Positions 8,322-14,984 of a stretch of 29,457 nt of DNA are shown here, piece by piece. The notes beneath the pieces are model-generated. The model was not told the origin of the DNA, made no database searches, and saw nothing but the letters and a program-made list of their open reading frames with translations. A program made the position numbers and the translations under genes. The stretch lies in NCBI GenBank assembly GCA_019423795.1, contig JAHZAT010000055.1, positions 1 to 29,457 of the forward strand, read 5' to 3'. The DNA comes from Clostridiales bacterium (GTDB lineage: Bacteria > Bacillota > Clostridia > Lachnospirales > Lachnospiraceae). How positions within the stretch are numbered: position 1 is the stretch's first letter; every line of letters begins with the position of its first letter.

Positions 8322-9056
8322 TTGAAGACGTTTAAGAAAGTATGCATGATATTAATATCAGTAACAGCTGTTGCAGGGATCGGATGCATCATAGCAGCAT
8401 TTGTTATGGGTGCAGATCCAAGACAGATCCGAAATTATACAGAAGGAAAGACAAGCGGCAAATTACAGACAGAGGAACGAAATATAAGAGCAGATCAGAT
8501 CCGGAAATTAAATATTGATATTGGAAGTGGAGATGTGAAGCTACAAAATGGGAATCAGGATCGTCTGATCATAAAGAAAAAAGGAAGCTGGGAGCCAGTG
8601 ATATTAAAGTCAGATGGAGAGATTGAAATCAAGCAGAAGAGCAGACATTTTAAATTATTTTGGTTTCAATCAAACGATGAGATCACAGTTATTCTGCCCA
8701 AAGGAGTTACCTTTGAGAAAGTTTCCATGGATTGTGGCAGTGGAGACATTGCGTCAGATTCTTTGAATATCACAGACGAACTTGACATAGACTGTGGAAG
8801 TGGAGATATTGATCTGACAACGATCACAACATCAAAGACAGAGATTGATCTGGGTTCTGGAGATGTCACATTGACAATGGCAGGAACAGAAAAAGATTAT
8901 AACTATAATATAGATTGTGGAAATGGAGATGTTAAGATTGGAGATATACTTTTCGAAGATGATCTAAAAAAACGAAATATCGATGCATTAAGATGGATTA
9001 ATATAGATTGTGGAAGTGGAGATCTTACGATCGATTTCGATAATACAATATTGTAA
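8322..9056 (+). CDS. DUF4097 family beta-repeat protein, membrane anchored
   Basis: A 244-residue protein with one N-terminal membrane segment (about 6-29) followed by an extracytoplasmic DUF4097 domain. The start is TTG at 8322: an in-frame stop lies at 8313-8315 and no other start codon comes between; GGGAGAGGA lies about 12 nt upstream. The domain carries a repeated D-x-G-(S/N)-G-D turn at residues 66, 137, 157, 176, 198 and 229, consistent with a right-handed beta-solenoid in which each repeat forms one rung. DUF4097 proteins are described as putative adhesins, and similar domains occur in LiaG-type envelope-stress proteins. Function is not established. It belongs to the padR operon. Confidence 0.85.
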   Translation: MKTFKKVCMILISVTAVAGIGCIIAAFVMGADPRQIRNYTEGKTSGKLQTEERNIRADQIRKLNIDIGSGDVKLQNGNQDRLIIKKKGSWEPVILKSDGEIEIKQKSRHFKLFWFQSNDEITVILPKGVTFEKVSMDCGSGDIASDSLNITDELDIDCGSGDIDLTTITTSKTEIDLGSGDVTLTMAGTEKDYNYNIDCGNGDVKIGDILFEDDLKKRNIDALRWINIDCGSGDLTIDFDNTIL

Positions 9057-9088
9057 AACAAAGTAACAGATAGATGGAGGAAAAGGAA

Positions 9089-9274
9089 ATGAAGAAAACA
9101 TTATATAAATCAAGAAAAGACCGTTTTTTATTTGGTGTATGTGGAGGATTAGCAGAATATTTTGAGGTAGATCCAACTTTGGTACGAATCCTTACAGCAG
9201 TATTATGCACAACAGGAACAGGATTGTTGTTATATATTGTGGCAGCTGTTGTCATGCCGGAGCATGTCGAGTAA
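9089..9274 (+). CDS. PspC domain protein
   Basis: A 61-residue PspC-family membrane protein. The ATG at 9089 is chosen because GGAGG at 9076-9080 stands 8 nt before it; an ATG at 9074 overlaps that site. The sequence KSRKDRFLFGVCGGLAEYFEVDPTLVRILTAVL is the classic PspC core, and one hydrophobic helix follows (LLLYIVAAVVMP). PspC proteins act in phage-shock or envelope-stress responses, either as sensors or by binding the membrane stress machinery. It is the last gene of the PadR operon, 32 nt after DUF4097, which supports reading the operon as an envelope-stress module. Confidence 0.92.
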   Translation: MKKTLYKSRKDRFLFGVCGGLAEYFEVDPTLVRILTAVLCTTGTGLLLYIVAAVVMPEHVE

Positions 9275-9285
9275 TTGTCTTTTTC

Positions 9286-9314
9286 TTGAATCAATCCAAA
9301 GAATGTGATAAAAT
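9286..9314 (+). promoter_or_regulatory. Promoter for the putP-like gene
   Basis: TTGAAT (9286-9291), a 17-nt spacer and TAAAAT (9309-9314), about 80 nt before the start codon. Good match to sigma-A. Confidence 0.65.
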
Positions 9315-9392
9315 AGACAATCATGTCAAAATTCAGGTCAAATAAGACTTTGATCATGAAGATAAATACACATAAAGAAGAGGAGAAATCAT

Positions 9393-10913
9393 ATGAAATT
9401 ACCAATATTGATCGCAATGGTTCTCTATATGGCAATGGTTATCTGGATTGGTGTCATTTACAGTAAGAAGACAAAGACATCCGAAGACTATTTCCTTGGA
9501 GGACGAGGACTTGGACCATGGGTTACTGCAATGAGTGCAGAGGCATCTGATATGAGTAGCTGGCTGTTGATGGGACTTCCTGGACTTGCATACGCAACAG
9601 GATTCAGCCAGGCAGGATGGACAGCAATCGGATTGATCCTTGGTACATACTTAAACTGGAAGATCGTGGCAAAGAGATTACGTCATTATACGGAAGTAGC
9701 AGATAATGCGATCACAGTACCAGACTTTTTCAGTAACCGTTTCAAAGATGATAAGAAGATCTTAAGCAGTATTTCCGCAATTATGATCCTTATTTTCTTT
9801 ACAGTATATACAGCATCAGGATTTGCTGCGTGTGGAACGTTGTTTAACTCTGTATTTGGATTAAATTATCAGAAGAGTATGATCGTCTGTGCGATCGTTA
9901 TCGTATTATATACATCCATGGGTGGATTCTTAGCAGCAAGTACAACAGACCTGATTCAGGGATTATTAATGTCATTTGCCATCGTGATCGTACTGATCGT
10001 TGGAGTTGTGAATGCAGGTGGAGTAGCGAATGTTATTGCACACGGTCAGGCAATGGAAGGATTCTTTGATGTTATGAAGTACCATGATCCAGCAACAGGA
10101 GGTGCAGTATCACAGGGTGTGATCCCAATCTTATCCGGACTTGCATGGGGACTTGGATACTTTGGTATGCCACATATCCTTGTAAGATTCATGGCGATTC
10201 GTGATCCACAAGAAGTAAAGAAATCAAGAAATATCGCAATGATCTGGGTATTGATTTCTTTAAGTGTAGCCGTATGTATCGGATTTACAGGAGCAGCACT
10301 TTATCCCAATGTAGCAGAATTAGCTGGAAATGGAAATCAGAGAATCTTTATCTACATGACAACACATTTATTTAAAGGACTGATTCCATTATTTATGGCA
10401 GGAGTTATTTTATCAGGAATTCTTGCAGCAACAATGAGTACATCTGATTCGCAGCTTTTAATTGCATCATCCTGCGTATCAAAGAACTTATTCCAAGGAT
10501 TATTTAAGAAAGAAATGTCTGAAGAAAAGGTACTGTTAGTTTCAAGGATCACAACGATCGTGATCGCATTGATCGGTATCTTTATCGCAATGGATGAAAA
10601 CAGTTCTGTATTCGGACTAGTAGAAAATGCATGGGCAGGATTCGGTGGAGCCTTTGGTCCATTAACACTGTTTGCATTATTCTGGAAACGAACAAACTTA
10701 AAAGGAGCAATCGCTGGAATGTTAAGTGGAGGTATCATTGCACTTGTATGGCCAGTGACTCTGGGAAAATTAGGTGGAATTTTTGGAATCTACTGCCTGT
10801 TACCAGCATTTATCGTATCTTCTATTCTGATCATCGTAGTTAGTTTATGTACAGAAAAACCTAGTGATGTTATGGTGAAAGAATTTGAAGAAGCAAAAAG
10901 CCTCAATGATTAA
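9393..10913 (+). CDS. putP: Sodium/solute symporter, PutP-like (sodium:proline)
   Basis: A 506-residue integral membrane transporter of the sodium/solute symporter (SSS) family, closest in features to the Na+/proline symporter PutP. Around 13 membrane helices are visible. Diagnostic stretches are TSEDYFLGGRGLGPWVTAMS, SAEASDMSSWLLMGLPG (helix 2, sodium and proline site), VPDFFSNRF, the helix-6 region LAWGLGYFGMPHILVRFMA, and helix 8 GILAATMSTSDSQLLIASS with the paired Ser/Thr sodium ligands. AGAGGAG precedes the ATG by 8 nt. It has its own promoter and is followed by a large palindrome whose hairpin can terminate transcription. The SSS family is certain; proline as the substrate is likely but could be a related amino or organic acid. 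Confidence 0.9.
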   Translation: MKLPILIAMVLYMAMVIWIGVIYSKKTKTSEDYFLGGRGLGPWVTAMSAEASDMSSWLLMGLPGLAYATGFSQAGWTAIGLILGTYLNWKIVAKRLRHYTEVADNAITVPDFFSNRFKDDKKILSSISAIMILIFFTVYTASGFAACGTLFNSVFGLNYQKSMIVCAIVIVLYTSMGGFLAASTTDLIQGLLMSFAIVIVLIVGVVNAGGVANVIAHGQAMEGFFDVMKYHDPATGGAVSQGVIPILSGLAWGLGYFGMPHILVRFMAIRDPQEVKKSRNIAMIWVLISLSVAVCIGFTGAALYPNVAELAGNGNQRIFIYMTTHLFKGLIPLFMAGVILSGILAATMSTSDSQLLIASSCVSKNLFQGLFKKEMSEEKVLLVSRITTIVIALIGIFIAMDENSSVFGLVENAWAGFGGAFGPLTLFALFWKRTNLKGAIAGMLSGGIIALVWPVTLGKLGGIFGIYCLLPAFIVSSILIIVVSLCTEKPSDVMVKEFEEAKSLND

Positions 10914-10916
10914 ATT

Positions 10917-11124
10917 GTGATTTGAATGACGAAAATTATTGGTGGAATATTATAAAAAGAGATCATATGTTTGCAACCCACTCGCGTTCGGACTCCCACG
11001 TAGCTGTACTAAGCTCCTGAATGGTCTAATGACCATCCACTCGCTAAGTGCAGACGTGTCCGTACGGTTGCCAACACATGATCTCTTTTTATAATATTCA
11101 AATAATTTACGTTATTCAAACCAC
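10917..11124. repeat. Large palindrome A (about 208 bp), MITE-like or giant terminator hairpin
   Basis: The left arm starts just after the putP stop and the right arm ends near 11124. The arms, about 58 nt, match with few differences: outer blocks TTTGAATGACG against TTTGAATAACG, then an exact 22-nt block (10945-10966 with 11078-11099), then GCAACC against GGTTGC. The roughly 95-nt centre is more GC-rich and has its own hairpin, ATGGTC-TAAT-GACCAT, plus two copies of CACTCGC. AAAAAGAGATCAT pairs with ATGATCTCTTTTT, so the folded RNA would also work as a terminator for putP. No transposase and no clear target-site duplication are visible. Confidence 0.75.
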
Positions 11125-11245
11125 TACACAGTGTGTATGTTTTACTGTATGGGCATTTATAATAAACATTTGTCTGTTACTAAAAAATTTGAAAACCGAT
11201 AACGTTCAACATACAATACTTAATTTTATACGAGAATGTCTTCAG

Positions 11246-11445
11246 GTATTCATAAAAACATAAAGAAAGATAGAGGTACGAAATAGTAGAATTCCATAGG
11301 ATTTTTTGCAAAATCGCAGCCAACACGGGCACTGTTTGAACGCAGTGAGTTGTGCAGGAGTGTTGGCGGATCAGCGTTTTGCAAAAAATCCGTCAATGGA
11401 ATTCGTTTTTCGTACCTCTATCTTTCTTTATGTTTTTATGAATAC
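11246..11445. repeat. Large palindrome B (200-bp core), MITE-like inverted repeat
   Basis: The outer arms are identical over 38 nt (11246-11283 against 11408-11445). Inner matched blocks follow: GAATTCCAT/ATGGAATTC, GGATTTTTTGCAAAA with its complement, and GCCAACAC/GTGTTGGC. A central part of about 33 nt forms a further CACTG/CAGTG hairpin. Weaker pairing seems to continue outward to roughly 11220 and 11472. Arm sequences do not match palindrome A apart from a shared GCCAACAC. The arms are far longer than a normal terminator. No direct flanking repeat is obvious. Confidence 0.8.
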
Positions 11446-11483
11446 TCGATACATTTCCGTTATACAACTTAAAATTTCAAAGC

Positions 11484-11509
11484 ACTTTTCTTTTTTGTAT
11501 ACATACCAT
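11484..11509 (+). promoter_or_regulatory. Possible sigma-E/sigma-K type promoter for cotJ
   Basis: AC at 11484-11485, 16 nt, then CATACCAT (11502-11509), which fits the CATAnnnT -10 of mother-cell sigma factors. It stands about 32 nt ahead of cotJA. The match is weak on the -35 side; the main support is that cotJ is a mother-cell operon in Bacillus. Confidence 0.35.
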
Positions 11510-11540
11510 GATAGTATAAAAGAAGAAAAGGAAAATAGAG

Positions 11541-11744
11541 ATGAATCAATGTTATTGTGATCGATCATCAGGAATGTGTGAGCATGGTCATCGGCATGGT
11601 GGAGTGGATTCTATGCCGGTTGCTATGCAGTATGTTCCATGGCAGCATTGGAGCAGGATTTATAGTCCGGAAGAAGGATTACAATGTGGAACGATCTTTC
11701 CAGAGTTGAATAAACCATTTTATGGGAAAGGGGCGTGCCGGTAA
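11541..11744 (+). CDS. cotJA: Spore coat associated protein CotJA
   Basis: A 67-residue CotJA-family protein. The family's C-terminal core is clear: AMQYVPWQHWSRIYSPEEGL followed by QCGTIFPELNKPFYG. The N-terminal 25 residues are His-, Cys- and Gly-rich (CEHGHRHGG), which is variable in the family. AGAAAAGGAAAATAGAG lies upstream as ribosome site. In Bacillus subtilis the cotJ operon is made in the mother cell and its products enter the inner spore coat. The stop TAA shares one base with the cotJB start. Its presence points to an endospore former. Confidence 0.9.
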   Translation: MNQCYCDRSSGMCEHGHRHGGVDSMPVAMQYVPWQHWSRIYSPEEGLQCGTIFPELNKPFYGKGACR

Positions 11745-12007
11745 TGAATCAGTATGATAAGAAAAAGTTGTTAAATTATATTGATGCAGTCAGCTTTGCA
11801 TTGATTGATACGAATCTGTATCTTGATACACACCCAAATGACAAAAAAGCAATGGACCATTTTAATCAATATCAGAAGGCAAGAAAGCAGGCATTAAAAG
11901 AATATGCGAGAAATTTTGAACCATTGACGATTGATAGTGCAGATATAGATGATCATTTTACATGGGCAACGGATTCTTGGCCATGGATGAAGAGGGGAGG
12001 TTGTTGA
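11744..12007 (+). CDS. cotJB: Spore coat protein CotJB
   Basis: An 87-residue CotJB-family protein. I use the ATG at 11744, overlapping the cotJA stop by one base, with AAAGGGG about 10 nt upstream; the GTG at 11735 falls on that ribosome site. Family features are the N-terminal LLNYIDAVSFALIDTNLYLDTHPNDKKAM and the C-terminal aromatic stretch WATDSWPWMKRGGC. CotJB is needed with CotJA for assembly of CotJC in the spore coat in Bacillus. The next gene starts 1 nt after the stop, so the three genes are a single translational unit. Confidence 0.9.
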   Translation: MNQYDKKKLLNYIDAVSFALIDTNLYLDTHPNDKKAMDHFNQYQKARKQALKEYARNFEPLTIDSADIDDHFTWATDSWPWMKRGGC

Positions 12008-12008
12008 T

Positions 12009-12623
12009 ATGTGGAATTATGAAAAACGATTGGAGTTTCCGGTAAATATCAAACGAACAGATCCCAAGATGGCACAATTGATCATTACGCAGTATGGTGG
12101 TCCAGATGGGGAATTAGGAGCTTCGATGCGGTATTTGTCGCAGCGATTTGCGATGCCATATAAAAATGTTTGTGGGGTGCTAACCGATATAGGTACAGAA
12201 GAATTAGCTCACTTGGAAATGATCTGTACGATCGTGCATCAGTTAACTAGAGATCTAACTCCAGAACAGGTAAAAAAATCAGGGTTTGGAGCTTACTATG
12301 TAGATCATACAGCAGGTGTATGGCCACAAGCAGCAAGTGGTGTACCGTTTAGCGCAGCGACGTTTCAGTCTGTGGGAGATCCGATTACAGATTTAAGTGA
12401 AGACCTTGCTGCAGAACAAAAAGCAAGAACAACGTATGATAATTTGTTAAGGCTTATTGATGATCCAGATGTTAGAGAGCCACTGAAATTCTTACGAGAA
12501 AGAGAAATCGTGCATTTCCAGAGATTTGGTGAAGCACTGAGGACTGTACAGGATCATTTGGATTCTAAGAATTTTTATGCGATCAATCCAGCATTTGATC
12601 ATAGTGGTAATTGTAATAAATAA
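12009..12623 (+). CDS. cotJC: CotJC, manganese-catalase family spore coat protein
   Basis: A 204-residue member of the di-manganese catalase family. Four-helix-bundle ligands are visible as Glu35 (GELGASMRYLSQRF), Glu64 or Glu65 with His68 (TEELAHLEM), a Glu in DLAAEQKAR near 140, and the pair in REREIVHFQRF near 178-181. It is shorter than free-standing Mn-catalases (about 270-300 residues), as normal for CotJC. The likely role is peroxide protection and coat structure in the spore; catalytic activity is inferred. It closes the cotJABC operon and a terminator follows within 10 nt. Confidence 0.93.
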   Translation: MWNYEKRLEFPVNIKRTDPKMAQLIITQYGGPDGELGASMRYLSQRFAMPYKNVCGVLTDIGTEELAHLEMICTIVHQLTRDLTPEQVKKSGFGAYYVDHTAGVWPQAASGVPFSAATFQSVGDPITDLSEDLAAEQKARTTYDNLLRLIDDPDVREPLKFLREREIVHFQRFGEALRTVQDHLDSKNFYAINPAFDHSGNCNK

Positions 12624-12629
12624 ATATAT

Positions 12630-12676
12630 AAAAACAGTTGGCATAAAAAGTAAAAATTATGTCAGCTGTTTTTTAT
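12630..12676 (+). terminator. Intrinsic terminator after cotJC
   Basis: Stem AAAAACAGTTGGCATAA against TTATGTCAGCTGTTTTT (two G-U pairs), 10-nt A-rich loop, T-run of six. Confidence 0.88.
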
Positions 12677-12695
12677 TTTTTGAAGTAACAAAAAG

Positions 12696-12723
12696 TTGAA
12701 AATATATGACAATCTGTTATAAT
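12696..12723 (+). promoter_or_regulatory. Promoter for marR-TauE operon, with nearby dyads
   Basis: TTGAAA (12696-12701), a 16-nt spacer and a perfect TATAAT (12718-12723). Just downstream, overlapping short dyads TGAATAGTTCA and TTCAAATATGAA (about 12734-12751) lie where a MarR self-repressor would bind. The promoter is well supported; the operator is a guess from position. Confidence 0.65.
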
Positions 12724-12777
12724 AAATCAAAAATGAATAGTTCAAATATGAATTAATTAATAAGGAGGGATAAATTC

Positions 12778-13212
12778 ATGAAGATCAATATAGAATTTCC
12801 GAGAAAGTTGTTAGAGGTATATAACGATGCATGTAAGCCGTTATGCAAGAAATTAAAATTACCACAGACAGCTTTTGATATTTTAATGTTTTTAGGAAAC
12901 AATCCACAATACCAGACAGCCAGAGATATCGTAAAGATCAGAAATATCAAAGCAAATCTTATATCAATCAACGTAGAGAAACTTGTGAAAGAAGGTTATT
13001 TAAGAAGAGAAGAGATTAAAGGTGATCGAAGAAAAACAAAACTGATTATTACGGAAAAAGCACATCCAGTGATCAAAGAAGGACAGCAGTTACAACAAGG
13101 ATTTGTAGATCAGTTGTTTGATAATACAACACAAGAAGATAAAAAAATTTTTATCCATGTAATGAAAAATATGGATAAGAATTTAGATGATATTTTGAAA
13201 GGTGGAAACTAA
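12778..13212 (+). CDS. MarR family transcriptional regulator
   Basis: A 144-residue MarR-type winged-helix dimer. AAGGAGGG precedes the ATG by about 7 nt. Recognisable parts are the DNA-binding helix pair (LPQTAFDILMFLGNNPQYQTARDI then IKANLISINVEKLVKEGYLRR) and the wing with the conserved Asp-Arg-Arg at residues 83-85 (GDRRKTKLIIT). Long first and last helices form the dimer interface. Ligand unknown. The stop lies 1 nt before the start of a TauE/SafE transporter, so the natural reading is a ligand-responsive repressor of that exporter and itself. Confidence 0.92.
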   Translation: MKINIEFPRKLLEVYNDACKPLCKKLKLPQTAFDILMFLGNNPQYQTARDIVKIRNIKANLISINVEKLVKEGYLRREEIKGDRRKTKLIITEKAHPVIKEGQQLQQGFVDQLFDNTTQEDKKIFIHVMKNMDKNLDDILKGGN

Positions 13213-13213
13213 G

Positions 13214-13990
13214 ATGAATATATTATTAACAATCGCAGTAACATTTTTTGCAGGAATGGGAGCCGGGCTTGGAACAGGATTTGCAGGGATGAGTGCAGCA
13301 GCTGTAATTAGTCCGATGTTGATCACATTCCTTAAGATGGACCCGTATATGGCAGTTGGAATTGCATTGTCCTCTGATGTATTAGCAAGTGCAGTATCAG
13401 CTTATATTTATGGAAAAAATAAGAATCTTGATATAAAAAATGGTATCATCATGATGATAAGTGTGTTAACATTTACAGTAGTAGGAAGCTATATTGCAAG
13501 CTTACTTCCAGCTGCAACGATGGGAAGCTTTTCTGTATTTATGACATTTTTATTAGGAATTAAATTTATCGTGAGACCAGTTATGACAACCAAAGAAGCC
13601 ATGCAAGGAGTTTCAGCAAAGAAACGTGCAATTCAGTCAGTGGTCTGTGGGATCATGATCGGATTGATCTGTGGATTTGTTGGTGCAGGTGGTGGAATGA
13701 TGATGTTGCTCATTTTAACGAGTGTATTAGGATATGAATTAAAAACAGCTGTTGGAACGAGTGTATTTATTATGGCATTTACTGCATTTACAGGAGCTGT
13801 TTCTCATTTTATGATTGTTGGAGCACCGGATTGGACAGTATTTATCTTATGTGTTGTATTTACGCTGATCTGGGCAAGGATCGCAGCACGATTTGCCAAT
13901 AAAGCAACACCAGAGACATTAAATCGTGCGACAGGTGTGATCCTTGTGATCTTAGGGATTGTAGTATTAGGATTTTCTATGCTTTCATAA
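13214..13990 (+). CDS. TauE/SafE (TSUP) family membrane transporter
   Basis: A 258-residue integral membrane protein of the TSUP family, whose members move sulfite, sulfonates or related small organic anions. I use the ATG at 13214, with AAAGGTGG 9 nt upstream, rather than the GTG at 13202 that sits on that site. Two homologous halves are visible, each opening with a Gly-rich helix: GAGLGTGFAGMSAAAVISPML at the N-terminus and GFVGAGGGMMMLLIL in the middle, about seven to eight helices in total. It follows marR by 1 nt. The substrate cannot be told from sequence. A 28-nt gap with no terminator separates it from the synthetase gene, so read-through is possible. Confidence 0.88.
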   Translation: MNILLTIAVTFFAGMGAGLGTGFAGMSAAAVISPMLITFLKMDPYMAVGIALSSDVLASAVSAYIYGKNKNLDIKNGIIMMISVLTFTVVGSYIASLLPAATMGSFSVFMTFLLGIKFIVRPVMTTKEAMQGVSAKKRAIQSVVCGIMIGLICGFVGAGGGMMMLLILTSVLGYELKTAVGTSVFIMAFTAFTGAVSHFMIVGAPDWTVFILCVVFTLIWARIAARFANKATPETLNRATGVILVILGIVVLGFSMLS

Positions 13991-14018
13991 AGAATATTTA
14001 CGAAGGAAGGAATTTTTA

Positions 14019-14801
14019 ATGAAGAAAAATCTGGTTGTGATCGAGGAATTAAAAAAACAGGGAAAAGCATTATTAGATGCGAGAAGAGATAACTTTGTCA
14101 GACAAAGTCTTTTGTCAGATGAATTTTTGAATTTTATGCAACAAAATAAGAAGCCGTTTGATCTTTTAATGTCATATTATGAATGCGCGATCATGGAAGT
14201 GGAAACAAAATTCAGAGTATTAAATCATGAATTATCTTTGGAATATGATAATAATCCGATTGAGAGTATTAAGACAAGAGTCAAATCATACGATAGCATT
14301 TTGAAGAAGATCCGAAGAAAAAATATTCCATTAAATCTAAGGGCGATTGAAGATAATTTAAAAGATATTGCCGGGGTCAGAGTTATCTGTTCATTTCCAG
14401 ATGACATTTATAAATTAGCAGAAAGTTTCTTAAAGCAAGATGATATCACACTGATCGAGCGAAAAGATTATATTAAGAATCCAAAGCCAAGTGGATATCG
14501 AAGTCTTCATCTGATCGTACAAGTACCGATCTTTTTACAAAATGAAAAGAAGATGGTGAATGTTGAAGTGCAATTTCGAACGATCGCTATGGATTTCTGG
14601 GCAAGTCTTGACCATAAGATGCGTTATAAGAAAGAGTTGTCTGATGAAGAAGTGGAAATCCTTCAGGAAGAACTTTATGATTGTGCAAGACAAAGTGCAG
14701 TACTTGATGAGAGAATGCAGGGAATCAGGGATCGTATTACAAAGAAACAAGAACAGGAAACGATATTGTTAGAAGATAAGAACAGCAAAGACTGGTTATA
14801 A
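14019..14801 (+). CDS. Small alarmone synthetase (GTP pyrophosphokinase, YjbM/YwaC type)
   Basis: A 260-residue RelA/SpoT synthetase-only protein that moves pyrophosphate from ATP to GDP or GTP to make (p)ppGpp. Motifs are RVKSYDSILKK (87-97), DIAGVRVIC (116-124), the G-loop YRSLHL from Tyr160, and EVQFRTIAMDFWASLDHKM (183-201), in which the Glu and Arg are catalytic or metal binding. There is no HD, TGS or ACT domain. GAAGGAAGG precedes the ATG. Phe in EVQFRT replaces the more usual Ile and is probably neutral. Such enzymes are usually controlled by transcription and allostery; cell-wall stress induces some of them in Bacillus. It may be co-transcribed with marR-TauE. A terminator follows. 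Confidence 0.92.
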   Translation: MKKNLVVIEELKKQGKALLDARRDNFVRQSLLSDEFLNFMQQNKKPFDLLMSYYECAIMEVETKFRVLNHELSLEYDNNPIESIKTRVKSYDSILKKIRRKNIPLNLRAIEDNLKDIAGVRVICSFPDDIYKLAESFLKQDDITLIERKDYIKNPKPSGYRSLHLIVQVPIFLQNEKKMVNVEVQFRTIAMDFWASLDHKMRYKKELSDEEVEILQEELYDCARQSAVLDERMQGIRDRITKKQEQETILLEDKNSKDWL

Positions 14802-14827
14802 AACATAAGTGTGACAAACGTACATAT

Positions 14828-14875
14828 AGGAGATATCATATATCAGGAAATGATCATAGATATCTCCTTTTTTTA
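14828..14875 (+). terminator. Intrinsic terminator after the alarmone synthetase
   Basis: Ten-bp perfect stem AGGAGATATC/GATATCTCCT with partial inner pairing (ATCA/TGAT) and a T7 run. Confidence 0.88.
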
Positions 14876-14908
14876 TTCGTTTCCACATTAATATGGAAGC
14901 TAATGTAA

Positions 14909-14938
14909 TTGCAAGAAATAAGATATCAATGGTATTCT
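14909..14938 (+). promoter_or_regulatory. Weak candidate promoter for the PTS operon
   Basis: TTGCAA (14909-14914), 18-nt spacer, TATTCT (14933-14938). A palindrome, GTTAATTAAC, lies at 14957-14966 between it and the start. The -10 match is poor, as expected for an activator-dependent promoter. Confidence 0.35.
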
Positions 14939-14984
14939 AGTTACAGAAAGAAAAACGTTAATTAACAGATTAGGGGTGATTGAT

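Larger units (their letters stand above)
10914..11540. other. 627-bp gene-free region carrying two large palindromes
   Basis: This is the only gap above 300 bp in the window. It holds palindrome A (10917-11124), an AT-rich spacer (11125-11245) in which I see nothing definite, palindrome B (core 11246-11445), and a short cotJ leader with a possible sporulation promoter. Open frames here run through the hairpin arms and show no family features or good ribosome sites, so I call no gene. Confidence 0.8.

Noticed and set aside
11048..11263. Open frame of 71 codons in the putP-cotJ gap
   Set aside because: It crosses the arm of palindrome A, has no good ribosome site and no family features; its composition reflects the AT-rich hairpin.
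10917..11445. Retron or diversity-generating element, suggested by structured inverted repeats
   Set aside because: There is no reverse transcriptase or accessory gene in the window; the repeats are explained more simply as MITE-like or terminator palindromes.
11306..11560. Open frame of 84 codons running through palindrome B into cotJA
   Set aside because: It reads through both arms of the hairpin and ends in another frame inside cotJA, whose own start and family match are clear.
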